A DNA stretch of 64,000 bases from assembly GCF_964204865.1 (NCBI RefSeq), contig NC_135251.1:12028001-12092000 (forward strand), written 5' to 3'. The DNA comes from Styela clava (taxonomy: Eukaryota; Chordata; Ascidiacea; Stolidobranchia; Styelidae). The notes beneath the pieces are model-generated. The model searched no databases. It was not told the DNA's origin and saw nothing but the letters and a program-made list of their open reading frames with translations. Of this stretch, positions 11,107 through 24,145 are shown piece after piece. How positions within the stretch are numbered: position 1 is the first letter of the stretch; every line of letters begins with the position of its first letter. The position numbers and the translations under genes are program-made.

Positions 11107-11209
11107 TTTTCTCCGGTTGGAAGTTGTCTTGTTTTGTAGACTGAAATCGACTGTATGGGCTGTCCACACCCGTCGCATTTTATACATTTCCCTTTCCTGT
11201 GTGTAAGCA

Positions 11210-12235
11210 TATGTTTCATTGATGATGATTACAGATGTTTTTATTATTTTATGAAATATTTTTCTGATGACATCCGGATAAATAAATAATTTTCTCTAGT
11301 TACCACGAATTGGATCCAGCTGTAGCTAGGATTAGATATTCGATTTATAATATTCTAATAAATAAAAATGAATAAAAAAATAATTTGCCCCTTTCATCGA
11401 AACGTAGATAAAAAATATAAATAAAAATCATTTAACGAAACAAACATAGATAAGTTATTCTGGTTGGCGTGATAAAACTATTGCAGGAATATAATTTGAA
11501 ATAATTCGACGAAAACTCATGCTAACAATATGTCGGTAATATCTGGTCCATTCATAAAACATGCTAGAGTTTAAAACATCTTAATTATGATTTTACTGTA
11601 ATAAAACAACTAAATGATATTACTTAGCTTGAAACATACGTTTGTTATAGAAATAAAGTTTATTAAACAATTTTCCCCCAATTTGCTCAGAAATTTTGCA
11701 ACACCATATTGGGATTTTTAATTTGAGTTAATGATATATTTTTGTATAAATAAAACTGGCAATTTATAATAATTTCCGCTTTTATTCATTAGTTATATAT
11801 TCCATAAAAAATTGAGTCTGGTATCAGTTAATCTGTTTTATTGCATAATAATTATTGGATGGACCAGGTGCTACCAATATATTGATGGCATGAGTTTTCG
11901 TCGAAATATTTCAAGTTATTCAATAAGTAACACGATAAATACATCTGCTGCAGATTATTACATTAATAAAATGTGCACAGAAATATGAATAAGTTACTCA
12001 TTAAATCTTTGTATTCATTGAAATTTTTTGTTAGCCTTCTGAAAATTCTGAAAAATGTTTCCATATAACGTTTTTAGATTGCATTAAATGCGTCAAGTCA
12101 AACTGAAAAACTTGTATACGTTTGTTTTATGAAATGAATTTTATTTATCTGTTGTCTATAGATTTCGAGAAAAGACCGAATTATCTTGTCTAATGATTTT
12201 GTTTCTTTATAACAGTCATTGGTGTATGTTATAGT
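11210..12235 (+). repeat. Upstream flank of copy B, head-to-head R1 repeats
   Basis: Holds no gene. About 11,240-11,560 continues the reverse-strand flank that copy A shows at 4,670-5,460. At about 11,560 the orientation flips and a plus-oriented R1 copy runs to about 12,235. A further inverted fragment (12,300-12,470) repeats the region just upstream of the signal exon. Confidence 0.6.
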
Positions 12236-12479
12236 TTTGAAATGAATTGAATGGTAGGCGATGTTTTTTCTGTCTCAAATAAGATAATAATACCATACGA
12301 TACAATGAAACAAATTGCTGCAGCTGGATCCAATTTATGGTAACTTGTAAAAAGTACAAAGTATTTATTTATGCGAATGTCATTAGAAAAATATTTCATG
12401 GAATAATAAAAACATCTGTAATCATCATCAATGAAACATCTGCTTACACACAGGAAAGGCAAATGTATCATGATTTGCT

Positions 12480-13390
12480 ACATGTCTTCAACAGGCAAAA
12501 TATTTGATGAATTAAACATAAAATAATATCATATATATATAAATGCAATGCCGGGCTCTCACTGTGCGTCTACGTTAAAAAGACACACAGAAAACATTTT
12601 ACATAAAGAAAACAGGTTCATGCCAAATCATATACAGACACAATTAACGCTAGTGACAATTTGACTTCTCTTTCGTTTCCAATATAATAGGCAAACGAGG
12701 TATCAGAGAAGTTTCTTGTTCCTGTTCTTGACTGTTTTCTTACGGCCTCGGGTATGAACAGAGAAATATTAATAATCGCAGAACATAAAAGGTACGAAGA
12801 ACAGAAAAATACCGGTGTCGATTCTAGGTTTCTGACACTTGAGAGATTTAACGAAGCACTTTCGCGACGAATAGGAACCGGAGAAGCGAAAGAATTTGTA
12901 TTAAACTAACAAACATTTTCAATGAATACAAAGATTTAATGAGTAGCTAATTCACATTTCTGTGCAACTTTTATTGATGTAATAATATGCAGCAGATGTA
13001 TTTATCGTGTTATCTAAATGAATAATTTGAAATATTTCGACGAAAACTCCTGATAATAATATACTGGTAACACCTGGTCCATCCGTAAAACATGCTTGAG
13101 TTCAAACCAACTTAATTATGATTTTACTGCAAAAAACAACTACTAGATATTACTTAGTTTTCTGTTAAAACATACGTCTGTTATAGAATCCGTTTATGGA
13201 AAATTTTCCCAACAATTTTCTCAGAAATGTTGCAACAACATATTGGGGGTTTCAATTGGATTCACTGATGTATCTCAGTATGAATAAAACTGGCAATTCA
13301 TAATTATTTCCGCTTTGATTCATTAGTTATATCTTCCATGAAAAATTGAGTTTTGGTAGCTGCTAATCTGAAACTTTATTGCATAATAAT
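12480..13390 (-). repeat. Truncated hAT-like relative plus R1 copy
   Basis: 12,480-12,900 resembles the interior and end of the 46,434-47,772 element: the 'ctcactgtgcgtcta' segment, the 'gccaaatcat..acagacacaatta' segment, and a region around 'cagaaaaataccggtgtcg'. 12,900-13,390 is a reverse R1 copy. No gene is seen. Confidence 0.55.
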
Positions 13391-13394
13391 TAAA

Positions 13395-14335
13395 TTTATC
13401 ATTATTCCAAAATATTTTTTACTTTATTCATGTTTATTGGAAATAACTTGGGTCACGAAATTTTTAATCTACAAAAAGCAATAGTGGCAATCATTTGACA
13501 TACGAATTTTCTGACATGTTAATATTTGATACACAGAATGTTTCTAAGTTATACAACTGATATCTACCTATGCTAATAAAACTTGTAATGTGTCACGGTT
13601 TTCTACATATTGTCAAACAATGGGTTAAGTTTGGTCCGTAAAAGGGTTAATGTACCGAATTGATTTCCAGAAAACATACCGTAATTTAAAAAAAGCGTCT
13701 TTAAATCGGATGTCTCTAGAACAGTGGTTCCCAACCTTTTCACCCTGACGGGCCGGTGTAACTGAAAAAAATGTACTCGCGGACCGGCAAAATATTTAGT
13801 GAATTAAACATATAAAATAACATATATGATATGCGCAATAAATGCAATACCCGGCACTCACTGTGCGTCTATGGGTAAAAAGACACACAGCAAACATTTC
13901 ACAAAAAGAAAAACAGATCCATGCCAAACCATACACAGACACAATTAACGCTAGTGGAAATTTGGGCCATGTTCACAACACGACGTAAGTACCTCTAGTT
14001 GGCGTGGCACAACCATTTTTGCATATGTTATTCCTAACCCCACCTGACTACATCATTCAAAAATTACGTCACTAGACGTCACATTAACGTAATGAGGCCC
14101 TAACTATTCTAACTGCCACCCAAGACGCGCGGACGATCACCCAAAATCGAGCAAGCTATTTCTCTCGTTTTCTGGTCAAAACGATCCCGATATGAGAGAG
14201 ATCACCGGCGTTAGTGAGTTCGTTATCGTTGGAGAAAAAGCCATTTCGAGTAATCGTAGCTAAACTTCTGCAAGCTCTTTAGCGTGATTGTGAGGTCGTA
14301 GACACGTATTCTTTGGATGGTGCTATATTATGATT
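13395..14335 (-). repeat. R3 duplicated block, reverse copy
   Basis: Reverse complement of the block at 5,735-6,660. It includes the hAT-like end at about 13,721 (CAGTGGTTCCCAACC) and the segment with 'cgatcacccaaaatcgagca'. It is followed by R1-type sequence to 15,010. No gene is seen. Confidence 0.7.
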
Positions 14336-15059
14336 ACACTGTGATCAAACAACTGAGTGATATTACTTAGTTTTCTGTTGGAAACATACGTTTATCATGG
14401 AAATATGGTTTACTGGAAAATTATCCTACAATTTGCTCAGAAATTTTGCAACACCATACGGCGGGTTTTCAATTCGAGTCACTGATTTATCTCAGTATGA
14501 ATGAAACTGGCAATTCATAATAATTTCCGCTTCTTATTCATTAGTTATATCTAGCAGGAAAAATTGAGTTTGGTAGCAGTCAGTCTGAAATTTTATTGCG
14601 TAATAATTGATGGATGGACCAGGTGCTACCAATATATTGTTGGCATGAGTTTTCGTCGAAATATTTCAAGTTATTCAATTAGGTGACACAATAAATACAT
14701 CTTCTGCAGATTATTACATTAATAAAATTTGCACAGAAATATGAATAACTTACTCATTAAATCTTTGTAACCATTGAAATTGTTTGTTAGCATTCTGAAA
14801 ATTCTAAAAAATGTTCCCATGAAACTTTTCTAGATTGCATTAGATGCATCATGTCAAACTGAATAACTTGTATACGTTTGTTTCATGAAATGAAATTTTA
14901 TTTATCTGTGGTCTCTAGATTTCGAGGAAAGGATGAATTATCTTGTCTTAATATTTTGGTTTCTTTTTAACAGTCATTGGTGTATGTTATAGTTTTGAAA
15001 TAAATTGAATGGTAAACGAAGTTTTTTCTGTATTAAATAAGATAATACCATACGATAAA

Positions 15060-15845
15060 ATAAAACAAATTGCTGAAAACAGTCAAGAACAGTATAATAT
15101 TCCACGGCTTTCCTTGGCATCCAGTAATATATGAACCTGATGTGAGCCTACAGGAGGTCACGATACACGCAACAAAAGCACGGCCGCAGAAACGTAAACA
15201 GCGGGATTTCGTGCCTGGTTCCAAATCAATGATGTGTTTAGATTGTTCCCAAGTCCTTTTTTATATTGGAAACGAAACAGAAGCGAAATTATCACTCGTG
15301 TTAATTGTGTCTGAGTATGATTTGGCATGGACTTGCATTCTTTATATAAAATGTTTTCTGTTTTTTTTTTGTACCCATAGACGAACAGTGAGTGCTCGGC
15401 ATTGTATTTAGTGCACATATATACGTTATTATTTTATGTTTAACTATCAAATATTTTGCCGATCCTCGAGTACATTTTAATCAATTTCACCGGCCCGTCA
15501 GGGTGAAAAGGTTGGGAACCACTGTTCTAGAGACAACCGATTTGAAGGCGCTTTTTCAAAAATTACTGTATGTTTTTTGGAATGCAATCCTGTACATTTA
15601 CCCTTTCACGGACCAAACTCTACCAATTGTTTGACAATATGTAGCAAATCATAACACATAACAAGTTTTATTAACATAGGTATTTATTAGTTGTTAGCAT
15701 AGAAACATTCTGTGTAACAAATATCAACATGTCAGAGAATACGTCAAATGATTGCTAACATTGCTTTTCATAAAATAAACATTCCGTGACCCAAGTAATT
15801 TCCATTTAAAATAAATAAAGTAAAAACAATTTTTGATTAATGATA
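15060..15845 (+). repeat. hAT-like relative joined to R3 right half
   Basis: 15,060-15,525 contains a different interior from the other R3 copies (around 'ggcatccagtaatatatgaa') before the shared 'gtgtctgagtatgatttggc' stretch and the end GGTTGGGAACCACTG (15,511-15,525). 15,526-15,845 is the common right flank. An open frame of 113 codons (15,070-15,411) spans it but is not conserved in the other copies. Confidence 0.5.
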
Positions 15846-16129
15846 AATTAATTATTATGCAATAAAATTTCAGATTACCTTCTACTAAAATCATTTTTTC
15901 ATGAAAGATATGACTAATGAATCAAAGCGGAAATTATTATGAATTGCTAGTTTTATTTATACTAACATATATAAGTGAATCCAATTGTAAACCCCAATAT
16001 GGTGTTGCAAAATTTCTGGGCAAATTGTAGGATAATTTTTCAGTAAACCATATGTCTATGATAAACGTATGTTATGACTGAAAATCTAATATTATTCAGT
16101 TGTTTGATCACAGTATAATCATAATATAG

Positions 16130-17055
16130 CACCATCCAAAGAATACATGACTACGAATTCACAATCACGCCAAAAGAGCTTGCCAAAGTATAGCTGCGAT
16201 TACTAGAAATGGCATCTTCTCCAACGATAACGAACTCACTAACGCCAGCGATCTTTTTCCTATCGGGATCGTTACGACCAGAAAACGAGAGAAATAGCTT
16301 GCTCGATTTTGGGTGATCGTCCGCGCGTCTTGGGTGGCAGTTAGAATAGTTAGGACATGTGGCGTCGTAGTTTCGTAATTTTAAAATGACGTAGTCGGGT
16401 GAGGTCTAGGAATAACATATGCAAAAATGGTTGTGCTACGCCAACTAGAAGTACTTACGTCGTGATTTGAACCTGGCCCAAATTCCCACTAGCGCTAATT
16501 GTGTCTGAATATTATTTGGCATGGACCTGTTTTCTTTATGTAAAATGTTTTATGTGTGCCTTTCTTCTCATAGACGCACAATAAGCGCCCAGAATTGCAT
16601 TTATTGCGCACATGTATATGTTATTATTTTATGTTCATTTCACTAAATATTTTGCCGGTCCGCTAGTACATTTTATTCAATTTCACCGGCCATCCAAGGG
16701 GACAAGGCTGGGAACTACTGTTCTAGAGACAACCGATTTGAAGATGTTTTTTTTTTTCAGAAAGTACTGTATGTTTTATGAAATGCAATCTTGTACATTA
16801 ACCCTCTTACGGACCAAACTTAACTCATTGTTTGACAATATGTAGAAAACCGTGACACATTACAAGTATTAATAGCATAGGTAGATATCAGTTGTATAAC
16901 TTAGAAACATTCTGTGTATCAAGCATTAACATGTCAGAGAATTCTTGTGTCAAATGATTGCCACTATTGCTTTTCGTGAATTAAAAATTTCGTGACCCAA
17001 GTAATTTCCATTGAAAATAAATTGAGTAAAAACTATTTTTGATTAAAGATGAAGT
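16130..17055 (+). repeat. R3 duplicated block, third copy
   Basis: Direct copy of 5,735-6,660 with scattered substitutions. It is bounded on both sides by R1-type sequence (15,850-16,130 and 17,055-18,070). No coding exon is supported. Confidence 0.7.
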
Positions 17056-18831
17056 TAATTTTATGAAATAAAATTTCAGATTAACTGCTACCAAACTCAG
17101 TTTTTTATAAAAGATATAACTAACGAATCAAAGCGAAAAATATTATGAATTGCCAGTTATATTCATACTAAGATATCACAGTAAATCCAATTGATAACCC
17201 CAACATGTTATTGCAAAATTTCTAAGCAAATAGGGGGGGAAGTTTTTCAATAAACTGTATAAACATTTTTCAGAAAGCTAACAAACAATTTCAATGGATA
17301 CAAAGATTTAATGAGTAACTTATCCATATTTCTGTGCAAATTTTATTAATGTAATAATCTGCAGCAGATGTATTTATCGTGTCACCTAATTGAATAACTT
17401 GAAATATTTCGACGAAAACTCATCATCAATTATTCATCATCCATCCATCAATTATTACGCAATAAAATTTCAGACTGACTGCTACCAAACTCAATTTTTC
17501 ATGAAAGATATAACTAACGAATAAGAATCGGAAATTATTATGAATTGCTAGTTTTATTTATACCAAGATATATCAGTGACTCAAATTGAAAAGCCCAATA
17601 TGGTGTTGCAAAATTTCTGAGCAAATTATGGGAATTTTTTTTTATTAAACTGTTTTTCTATAACAGACGAATGTTTTAAGCTGAGTAATATCATTTAGTT
17701 GTTTCATTACAGTAAAATCATAATGAAGTTGTTTTAAACTCTAGCATGTTTTAGGAATGGACCAGATGTTACCAACATATTGTTGGCGTGAGTTTTCGTC
17801 GGAATATTTCAAATTATTCAATTAGGTGACACGATGAATACATCTGCTGCATATTATTACACAAGTGAAATTTTCGCAGAAATATGAATAAGCTACTCAT
17901 TAAATCTCTGTATCCATTGAATAAGTTTGTTAGCTTCATAAAAATTCCGAAAAATGTTTCCACATAACGTTTTTAGATTGCATTAGATTTATTATGCCAA
18001 TCAGAATAACTTATCTACGTTTGTTTCATTAAATGATTTTTACTTATATGGTTGTCTCGATGTTTCGATGTGGGGGTCATATTTAATTTGTCATTTATTT
18101 TTTTATTAGAATATTATAAATCGAATATCTAATCCTAGCTACAGCTGGATCTAATTCATGGTAACTATGACTAGTAAAAAGTAATAAGTATTTATTCATC
18201 CGGATGTCATCAGGAAAATATTTCATGAAATAATAAAAACAATCTGTAATCATCATCAACGAAACATCTGCTCACACACAGGATCAGGTTGGTTGAAATT
18301 GATTGCTTCATTGCATCATCGAATGCCGTCACTTTTCAAATATTCTGATTTATTTTAATTTTGAAATAAAATAAACTACCAGATACAATTTAACCATTAT
18401 CTTTTTTCCCGGATTTACATATATATATAATTTTCATTCTGTATTTACAGCGCCAAGTCTCTTGAGCCACGTAAGTTGTTAAATTTTCAACTTCCTTTAA
18501 TTCCAAAGATTAAAATTCTGCCGAATAATTTTTCAAAGTCGTGTACCAATCATGTGAAATTTTCAGATTTGCATTCGGTGCTCCCGAAGTATTCCTACCA
18601 GCAGTGGCGTAGCATCCACCCCCGCAACCCCCGCGGTCGGGGGAGGGGGGGGGCACATCGCAAAGGGGCCCCAAGCGGTTAGAATTTAGAAATTCAAGCC
18701 GCAAAACCAAAAGCTGCATTGCAAAACCAGTAATGCACATCTAATTATAATGTTGATTTTAGTTCTGCTCAAATTGTATTGTTACGTAATAATGCTGGAG
18801 TCGTCGATTTTCGGCGTCATGTGGTTTGATA

Positions 18832-20029
18832 TAGAGATGTACCGATGTATCGGTATCGGGTATCGGTAATATCGGCCATTTTTTCGGTATCGGCCAAGTA
18901 TCGGTATCGGTTAGATTAAGGTCAATATTTCCGATATATTTATCTTTTTGATATGATCCAGAATATTTTAAAAGATAAGTTGGAATACTACTTTTGAATT
19001 TATTTTTTGTCTGGATAGATCGTGAGCTATGAGCCATACATGTCCCCACTCCTGCGAGAGAATAGGATGCACGTGTTTTAAGCTATTTATCAGCCAAACT
19101 AATTTGGCTATTTTTGCTGTCAACTTTTTATATTGACAGTTATAATATTATATAGTAATTATGAAGAAATATATCAACACAGCATATAACAAAAAGCAAC
19201 TGGCGCCCAGTTTTAAATCAAACAGTGGATTTGGGGTCCTTATTAACGGCACATGGACTTTGGGCACGGATACAAATTCTGACTGTTTGTCGTCAAGTAC
19301 GAGTGTCATTTAGTCCTTCAACATCGATAAACTAAATTCCGACACAACTATCCCTCTACGCTGAATTTTGTTTAACTACACAATATCTTTATAGATATAT
19401 TGACATGACCGCTTAGCCCTAGACTGTCTCAAAATATATGATGGCAATTGGCAATTGTATAATAATAAAAAATAGTAAAGTAAAGAAAAACATCCTCGAC
19501 GGTTATAGGTAGGTGTTCTTTGGGTCGGTGCTGATTGATATTCTTTCATGTTGGCTTTGCCTTATCGGGTCGACGATTTCGATTAGCCACGAAATAAAAT
19601 ATTTGTAAAATGCTGTTAATTCGAACGTAGGACGGCGGCGCTAGGATGTCTGGGTGATATTCGATATTCTTTTAAACACGAATAACGATATTCGAAGGTC
19701 GCGATATTAACATTAAATTCAAATTGGACATCCCGGCTTATGAGTTTTCTAATTGAACACCGAGATTACTATCGTTACTGTACAATGTATCTTAATCAGT
19801 TTCATATTATGTGATATATCTTTTTTTTCGATCTGAAATAATGTGTACTATGAACAACGCTAAAAAACCATTGTTTTAACCCGCCTGCCTTACACAGCAC
19901 AACTAATTAAGTAATAATTACATAGTATCGGTATCGGAATATCGGTAATATCAGCCTTATTGTAGTATCGGCGTTTTCAGCTAGTATCGGATCGGTATCG
20001 GCGACAAAGGTGGTATTGTTAAATCTCTA
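18832..20029 (+). mobile_element. Nested hAT-like element with TATCGG-rich ends
   Basis: Inserted within the outer element. Ends are TAGAGATGTACCGATG and TATTGTTAAATCTCTA, imperfect inverted repeats. Flanks are GTTTGATA and GTTTGATC (7 of 8 identical). Subterminal regions are rich in 'atcggtatcgg' motifs. A relative of the same end lies at about 57,905-57,948. No transposase is recognisable. Confidence 0.75.
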
Positions 20030-20066
20030 GTTTGATCGTACCGGCACAATTACGAAAGTTGTCAAA

Positions 20067-20340
20067 ATGATGTCGAAAGCAAAACCTCTCAGTGGCGCAC
20101 AGAAACGAAGAAAAAGGGCAGAAGAGGAAGAACGTATAAAAAAAAATCAAAGTAACCAAGATAAGCGAAATATTTAAACCAAAATTGAAACAAGTAGACT
20201 TGGGAATACCGAACGTAACTGAGGAGGAATTAAGCCTAGCACCGGTAGTATCGGTAGAAAACCAGATACGTGTTCAATCTTCAAAACTGATGGCGGCGGC
20301 GCGAATGATTTTTCTTCCAAAACTTACACGACAATTATAA
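20067..20340 (+). pseudogene. hAT transposase N-terminal remnant
   Basis: Begins MMSKAKPLSGAQKRRKRAEE, a basic/acidic start typical, from memory, of some hAT-type transposases (an LSGAQ-R-K-type N-terminus). It stops after 38 codons. The coding thread appears to continue in another frame (KISEIFKPKLKQVDLGIPN onward), consistent with a frameshift in the A-run near 20,140. The catalytic core is missing, so the element cannot move by itself. Confidence 0.5.
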
Positions 20341-22229
20341 CAGGCAAGCTACTGATTTTTGAAGCAAATTGAAAAAATTAATATGACAAAGATGTTGGAT
20401 GAGTTTGCTAACGCGAAAGCACGATCGCGCAAATTTTAGGTTACCATAGCCTTTATATAGCGACATGTTATGCTTTTTGACGAAATAAAAAACGTTGTTT
20501 CAGCTCATGTCCTAGGGTTTTAGGGTCATTTCCACTAAATATTTTGCGGGGGGGGGGGGGGGGGGGTCTTGCTACGCCACTGCCTACCAGTATGTCGAAC
20601 AACTTGAACACAGTATGTGTACCAGCTGATGTTCCAGCTGATGTGACTTATTTGGAACGATAATTTGAATTATGTGCGATGTTTCAAGATTCCTATTTAC
20701 GGAATTTTGCCGAAAAAGCATTAAAAAAATGCAGTTTTATTTGTTCACAAACATTTTGTAAAACCATAAGTAACGCAACTCAACACTTAATAGATATTTA
20801 GTTTTGTCTGATTTCAGTCTGTATTTTATTTGTAACCTTTTCATTCTTCACGAGTACGCGGTAAAACTGGCAAATCATTAGCTTCCTCGTGCTTTATAAA
20901 AAAATTTTAGTTGTCCTATGCGATTGATTACTTTGGCTCACTTTTATAAAGTCGGTTTACCTCCATTCTAGAGATATATTTTTTGAGGTTGAGTCTGTTA
21001 TGCCGACATTGTCCTGTCCAATATTTTCTAGTTCAAATAACATCTCAGTCAAAGTGTTTCAATATCTGTTCTTAACGATATTTTCCTAATATTAAAAGGT
21101 GACCAGTCTAAGAAGGTACTGCGTTCGCCCGACAATCTGATCACAGATAACGAAGATCATGGAAAAATTTTCGAATTGCATCGTCTGACTGAAGTCGCTA
21201 AGCTCATAAGTAATTGCATTTATTGTTCAATTATATCAAAGCAGACGTATTCTATTGGTTGAATAATCAGATTGCATTAATTATGCATTCAGCAAATTTT
21301 ATCTGTTATTTCGATACGCTTTTCAATTCCTGAATAAATTTGAAACAACATATAACAATTATTCTGATTTTCAATCTTTGTATCAATTGTTGTGATAGGA
21401 AAAGATGACCAATCTGAAGAGACATCTTATTATTTTAACAAGAGATCAATCTGAAGAATTATCACATTGATTCGACAACAAAGATCAAGAAATTTTTTAT
21501 TTTTGGTGGTGAAGTTGTTGAGCGGGTAGGTAATTCTAAAATTGTTTAAATAAGTAAGGTATTTTATTAGGAAATGTTGACTTGATGCTTCGCAATGTAC
21601 AAAAACGCATTCAAAGCAAACAAAAAGTTTCTGGAATATAAAAGCTTATGGTATTATTTTCAACACTAAATCCAGACCAAATCTAACTACGTTCATGGTC
21701 CTGCGATAATAACAGTTCAATATTTACTCAATTTCCATACAAAAGAGATAGCGTTTATTAGTTTGCAACTTTTCCTTATTGAATCTGCATTAATATTAAA
21801 ACTTGCATTAGTTTCCGTATTATTTCGACATTTGATTTGTATTCATTAATTAATTCATCATGCTTTGCGACTTCACAGTGTATTCATTATTTTTTTGTTT
21901 CCAGGTTCGATCTTCTTCCTGACAATACAGATGACGATTTGATAATGACGGATTCAGACAACGAATTTTAATTTGAAAATTTTTTCTTGTCAAACCTTAT
22001 TATTCAGAATAAATAATTTAATGCATGAAACTTTCAATTGAATTTAGTTCCCGGATATAGAAAAAGAGAGAGAAATAAAACTGAATAAAACACGCGAGTA
22101 CGATTTGTGAATTTAAAATTTTAAATTAATACCTCGCAAGATTTTTTCCTATTAATCAAATCAATGGAGTCTCACCTTCCAACAGATATTTATATTTTTA
22201 CCGGACCAGACGGCGTCGCCATAGCTATC

Positions 22230-22509
22230 ATTATTTATCGATTTTAATCGGTAAGTAAGTTGATAGGTATTTGTCTGTCTGTTAGATGCACGCGATATCT
22301 CACGAATCTGCTCCAGATTTCACATGATCGTTTATCATATCTCGGACCAGAAGCCTATTGATTTTGGGCGAATTATGTCGTATAATTAGCGAGTTAATAA
22401 TTAATTAGTGATAGGACACAAGGTGTCACTATGGAGTAAGAGCGCTGTTTTGGGGTATCCCCTAACTTTCGATCGATAAGTCTTCGGTCTCTGACCGATA
22501 TTCTCGTTT
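22230..22509 (+). mobile_element. R2 repeat copy
   Basis: About 280 bp: begins with 'atcggtaagtaagttgatag', contains a short TCTG run and 'cacgcgatatctcacgaa', and ends 'tctctgaccgatattctcgt'. Four further copies lie at 23,025-23,307, 30,537-30,863, 57,177-57,350 (reverse, partial) and 58,975-59,212 (reverse). It has no ORF and is probably a nonautonomous transposon. Confidence 0.65.
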
Positions 22510-23024
22510 ATCTCCTTTATTTGGTACATGTGACTCCAATCAGTTTTGGTTTAATTTTAAGTTTCAGACTGCATTTTTCGCCTACTATTCTTTAACCGCC
22601 TTGTAACAGGGGCCGGTAAGTTACAGCACCTGTTCCACAGTTCCAGCTTCGTTCAGGCTATGTTTTTTGGGACATGGACGTAAGCAAATAAAATATTTGA
22701 GTAACAATCGTTTGTTTTCATTAATATAAAATATCGGTATTGATAATACGGTAAGCTCGCTTGTTTGTCTAGGGCTCAGTTCTGACCTCTTGTCTAGGCA
22801 GTGTGAGCTTTCTGGTATGAAAATTCATAGCTTGTGTATATCGTTACTTGTTAGATATTTGTAAGGGAGATGACGGGTAGAAATAAATCACAAAAAATCT
22901 TCGTGTCGGCTAGGTTCAAAGCCACGACTATTTGATAAAAATAAAATGCAGTCACGAATGCCAGCATTTAAATTTGTATCTTGCTGAAGATACGGTAATT
23001 TCAAAATGAACAATGTAAGAGTTG

Positions 23025-23307
23025 TTACTTATCGATCTTGATCGGTAAGTATGTTGATAGGTATTTGTCTGTCTGTCTGTTAGATGTACGCGATATCACA
23101 CGAAAGCAAGGTTGACTCTGCTCCAAATTTTGCATGTGCATTCATCATATCTCGGTCCAGAAGCCTACTGATATTGTATGAATTATGTCGTATAATTAGC
23201 GAGTTGAATAATTGGTGATGGGACACGCGGTGTCACTATAGAGTCATGAATCGAAACCGCAGTTTCGATCGATAAGTCTTCAGTCTCCGACCGACATTCT
23301 CGTTTCG
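23025..23307 (+). mobile_element. R2 repeat copy
   Basis: Second R2 copy within 800 bp of the first, same orientation. It has the same left end (atcggtaagtatgttgatag) and right end (gaccgacattctcgttt). Confidence 0.65.
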
Positions 23308-23386
23308 TTATCTTGCCATGTAAGGCAAATAAAATGACCACCCGATTTTTCAGTTGACTGGGCGAGCCGGAGAAGTTAAATGGGTA

Positions 23387-23613
23387 TTCCCGTAGTATGT
23401 GTACCAGGTTAGGGTTAGGTCCTAATCTTATTCCAATTTTTCATATTTTAGTTCTATTACGAGTTCGGGGACTGTCTGTGTTAGCCAAGTAAATAATCTC
23501 TCTCCCCATAGACTTCTGTACCCCCCCCCCCCCCCAAACTAAACTAAAACTTGACTAAAAAATTAGCGAACAAAATTAGTTACTTTCATATTGGTACACA
23601 TATTTCTGGATCG
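23387..23613 (-). mobile_element. MITE-1 copy
   Basis: Reverse-oriented MITE-1, with the plus strand starting 'cccgtagtatgtgtaccagg' and ending 'catattggtacacatattt'. It has a poly-C run at about 23,521-23,535. Confidence 0.7.
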
Positions 23614-24145
23614 CAGTTAAATGTACTCATTTCCAGGCAAGAGGGACATTTTTAATAAGACGCTCACTCGCGCCTTTTGCTCAGAATAAGATCTTGGAGA
23701 GGCGCGCTTACTATGCTGCCGAAGTTGAACAAGCGAGCAATTTCATCTATGTCGGTTAGTTCGTTTGGAGAAATGATTGATAGTAAGCCAAAAAACGTCG
23801 GGTTATTGCCAGAAATCGTTCACAAATTGAGGCAAAATAGTGTTGGAAAAGTACGAGTTTGTGTCTCACTGCGAATGTCACAGAATCGCTTCCCATTTGA
23901 AGGCTCCTACTATACCCAAGCTTACTATAGAGCTCAATTGTAAACCTCGTAGTTTTGAATATCTTTGAAATTGCCTTGGTTTCGAGAGAACGCGCGTTGC
24001 GCATCTAACGCACAGCTGATGAAAAGCTTACGTTGCATAAATTTCCCGCCAAATTAATTAATCGCGGGACTGTGGCTGTGAACGTAACCGATATCGGAAG
24101 GATCAGGATAACTTCATCTCTGAACTTTTAGCTTCGACATAATCA

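Larger units (their letters stand above)
18602..20582 (+). mobile_element. hAT element, 1,981 bp, perfect 8-bp TSD
   Basis: Terminal inverted repeats CAGTGGCGTAGC and GCTACGCCACTG are flanked by the duplication CCTACCAG (18,594-18,601 and 20,583-20,590). Inside are a second, nested element (18,832-20,029) and the broken beginning of a transposase-like ORF (20,067 onward). It ends next to a poly-G run (about 20,549-20,566). Confidence 0.9.
18282..21971 (+). pseudogene. Copy C of secreted acidic exon-repeat gene, broken
   Basis: Lies on the opposite strand to copies A and B. The signal exon is deleted: only its last six bases (GATCAG, 18,282-18,287) remain before the donor-like GTTGGT. The micro-exon is intact (18,451-18,470, C GCC AAG TCT CTT GAG CCA C) and differs from copy B only at a synonymous third base. 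One repeat exon is open (21,099-21,209, 111 nt, DQSKKVLRSPDN, then TDNEDHGK and FELHRLTEVAKLI). A later one (about 21,393-21,530) is scrambled with stops. The terminal exon (21,905-21,971) ends MTDSDNEF-stop. A 2-kb hAT element interrupts the intron between the micro-exon and the first repeat exon. Without a leader it is probably dead. Confidence 0.6.
21972..23770 (+). repeat. Mirror arm of the window's first 1.6 kb
   Basis: The plus strand here matches the reverse complement of about 1,600-430, including the 'gaacaagcgagcaatttcat' and 'tcggttagttcgtttgg' stretches near 23,730. It contains two R2 elements and one MITE-1 that are absent or placed differently in the left arm. No coding exon is supported. 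Confidence 0.65.

Noticed and set aside
10888-11187. Continuous 99-codon minus-strand frame over exons 1 and 2 of copy B
   Set aside because: It reads through the AG|GTTGGT donor and the intron. The spliced form gives consistent phases and a synonymous difference in copy C, the read-through form does not.
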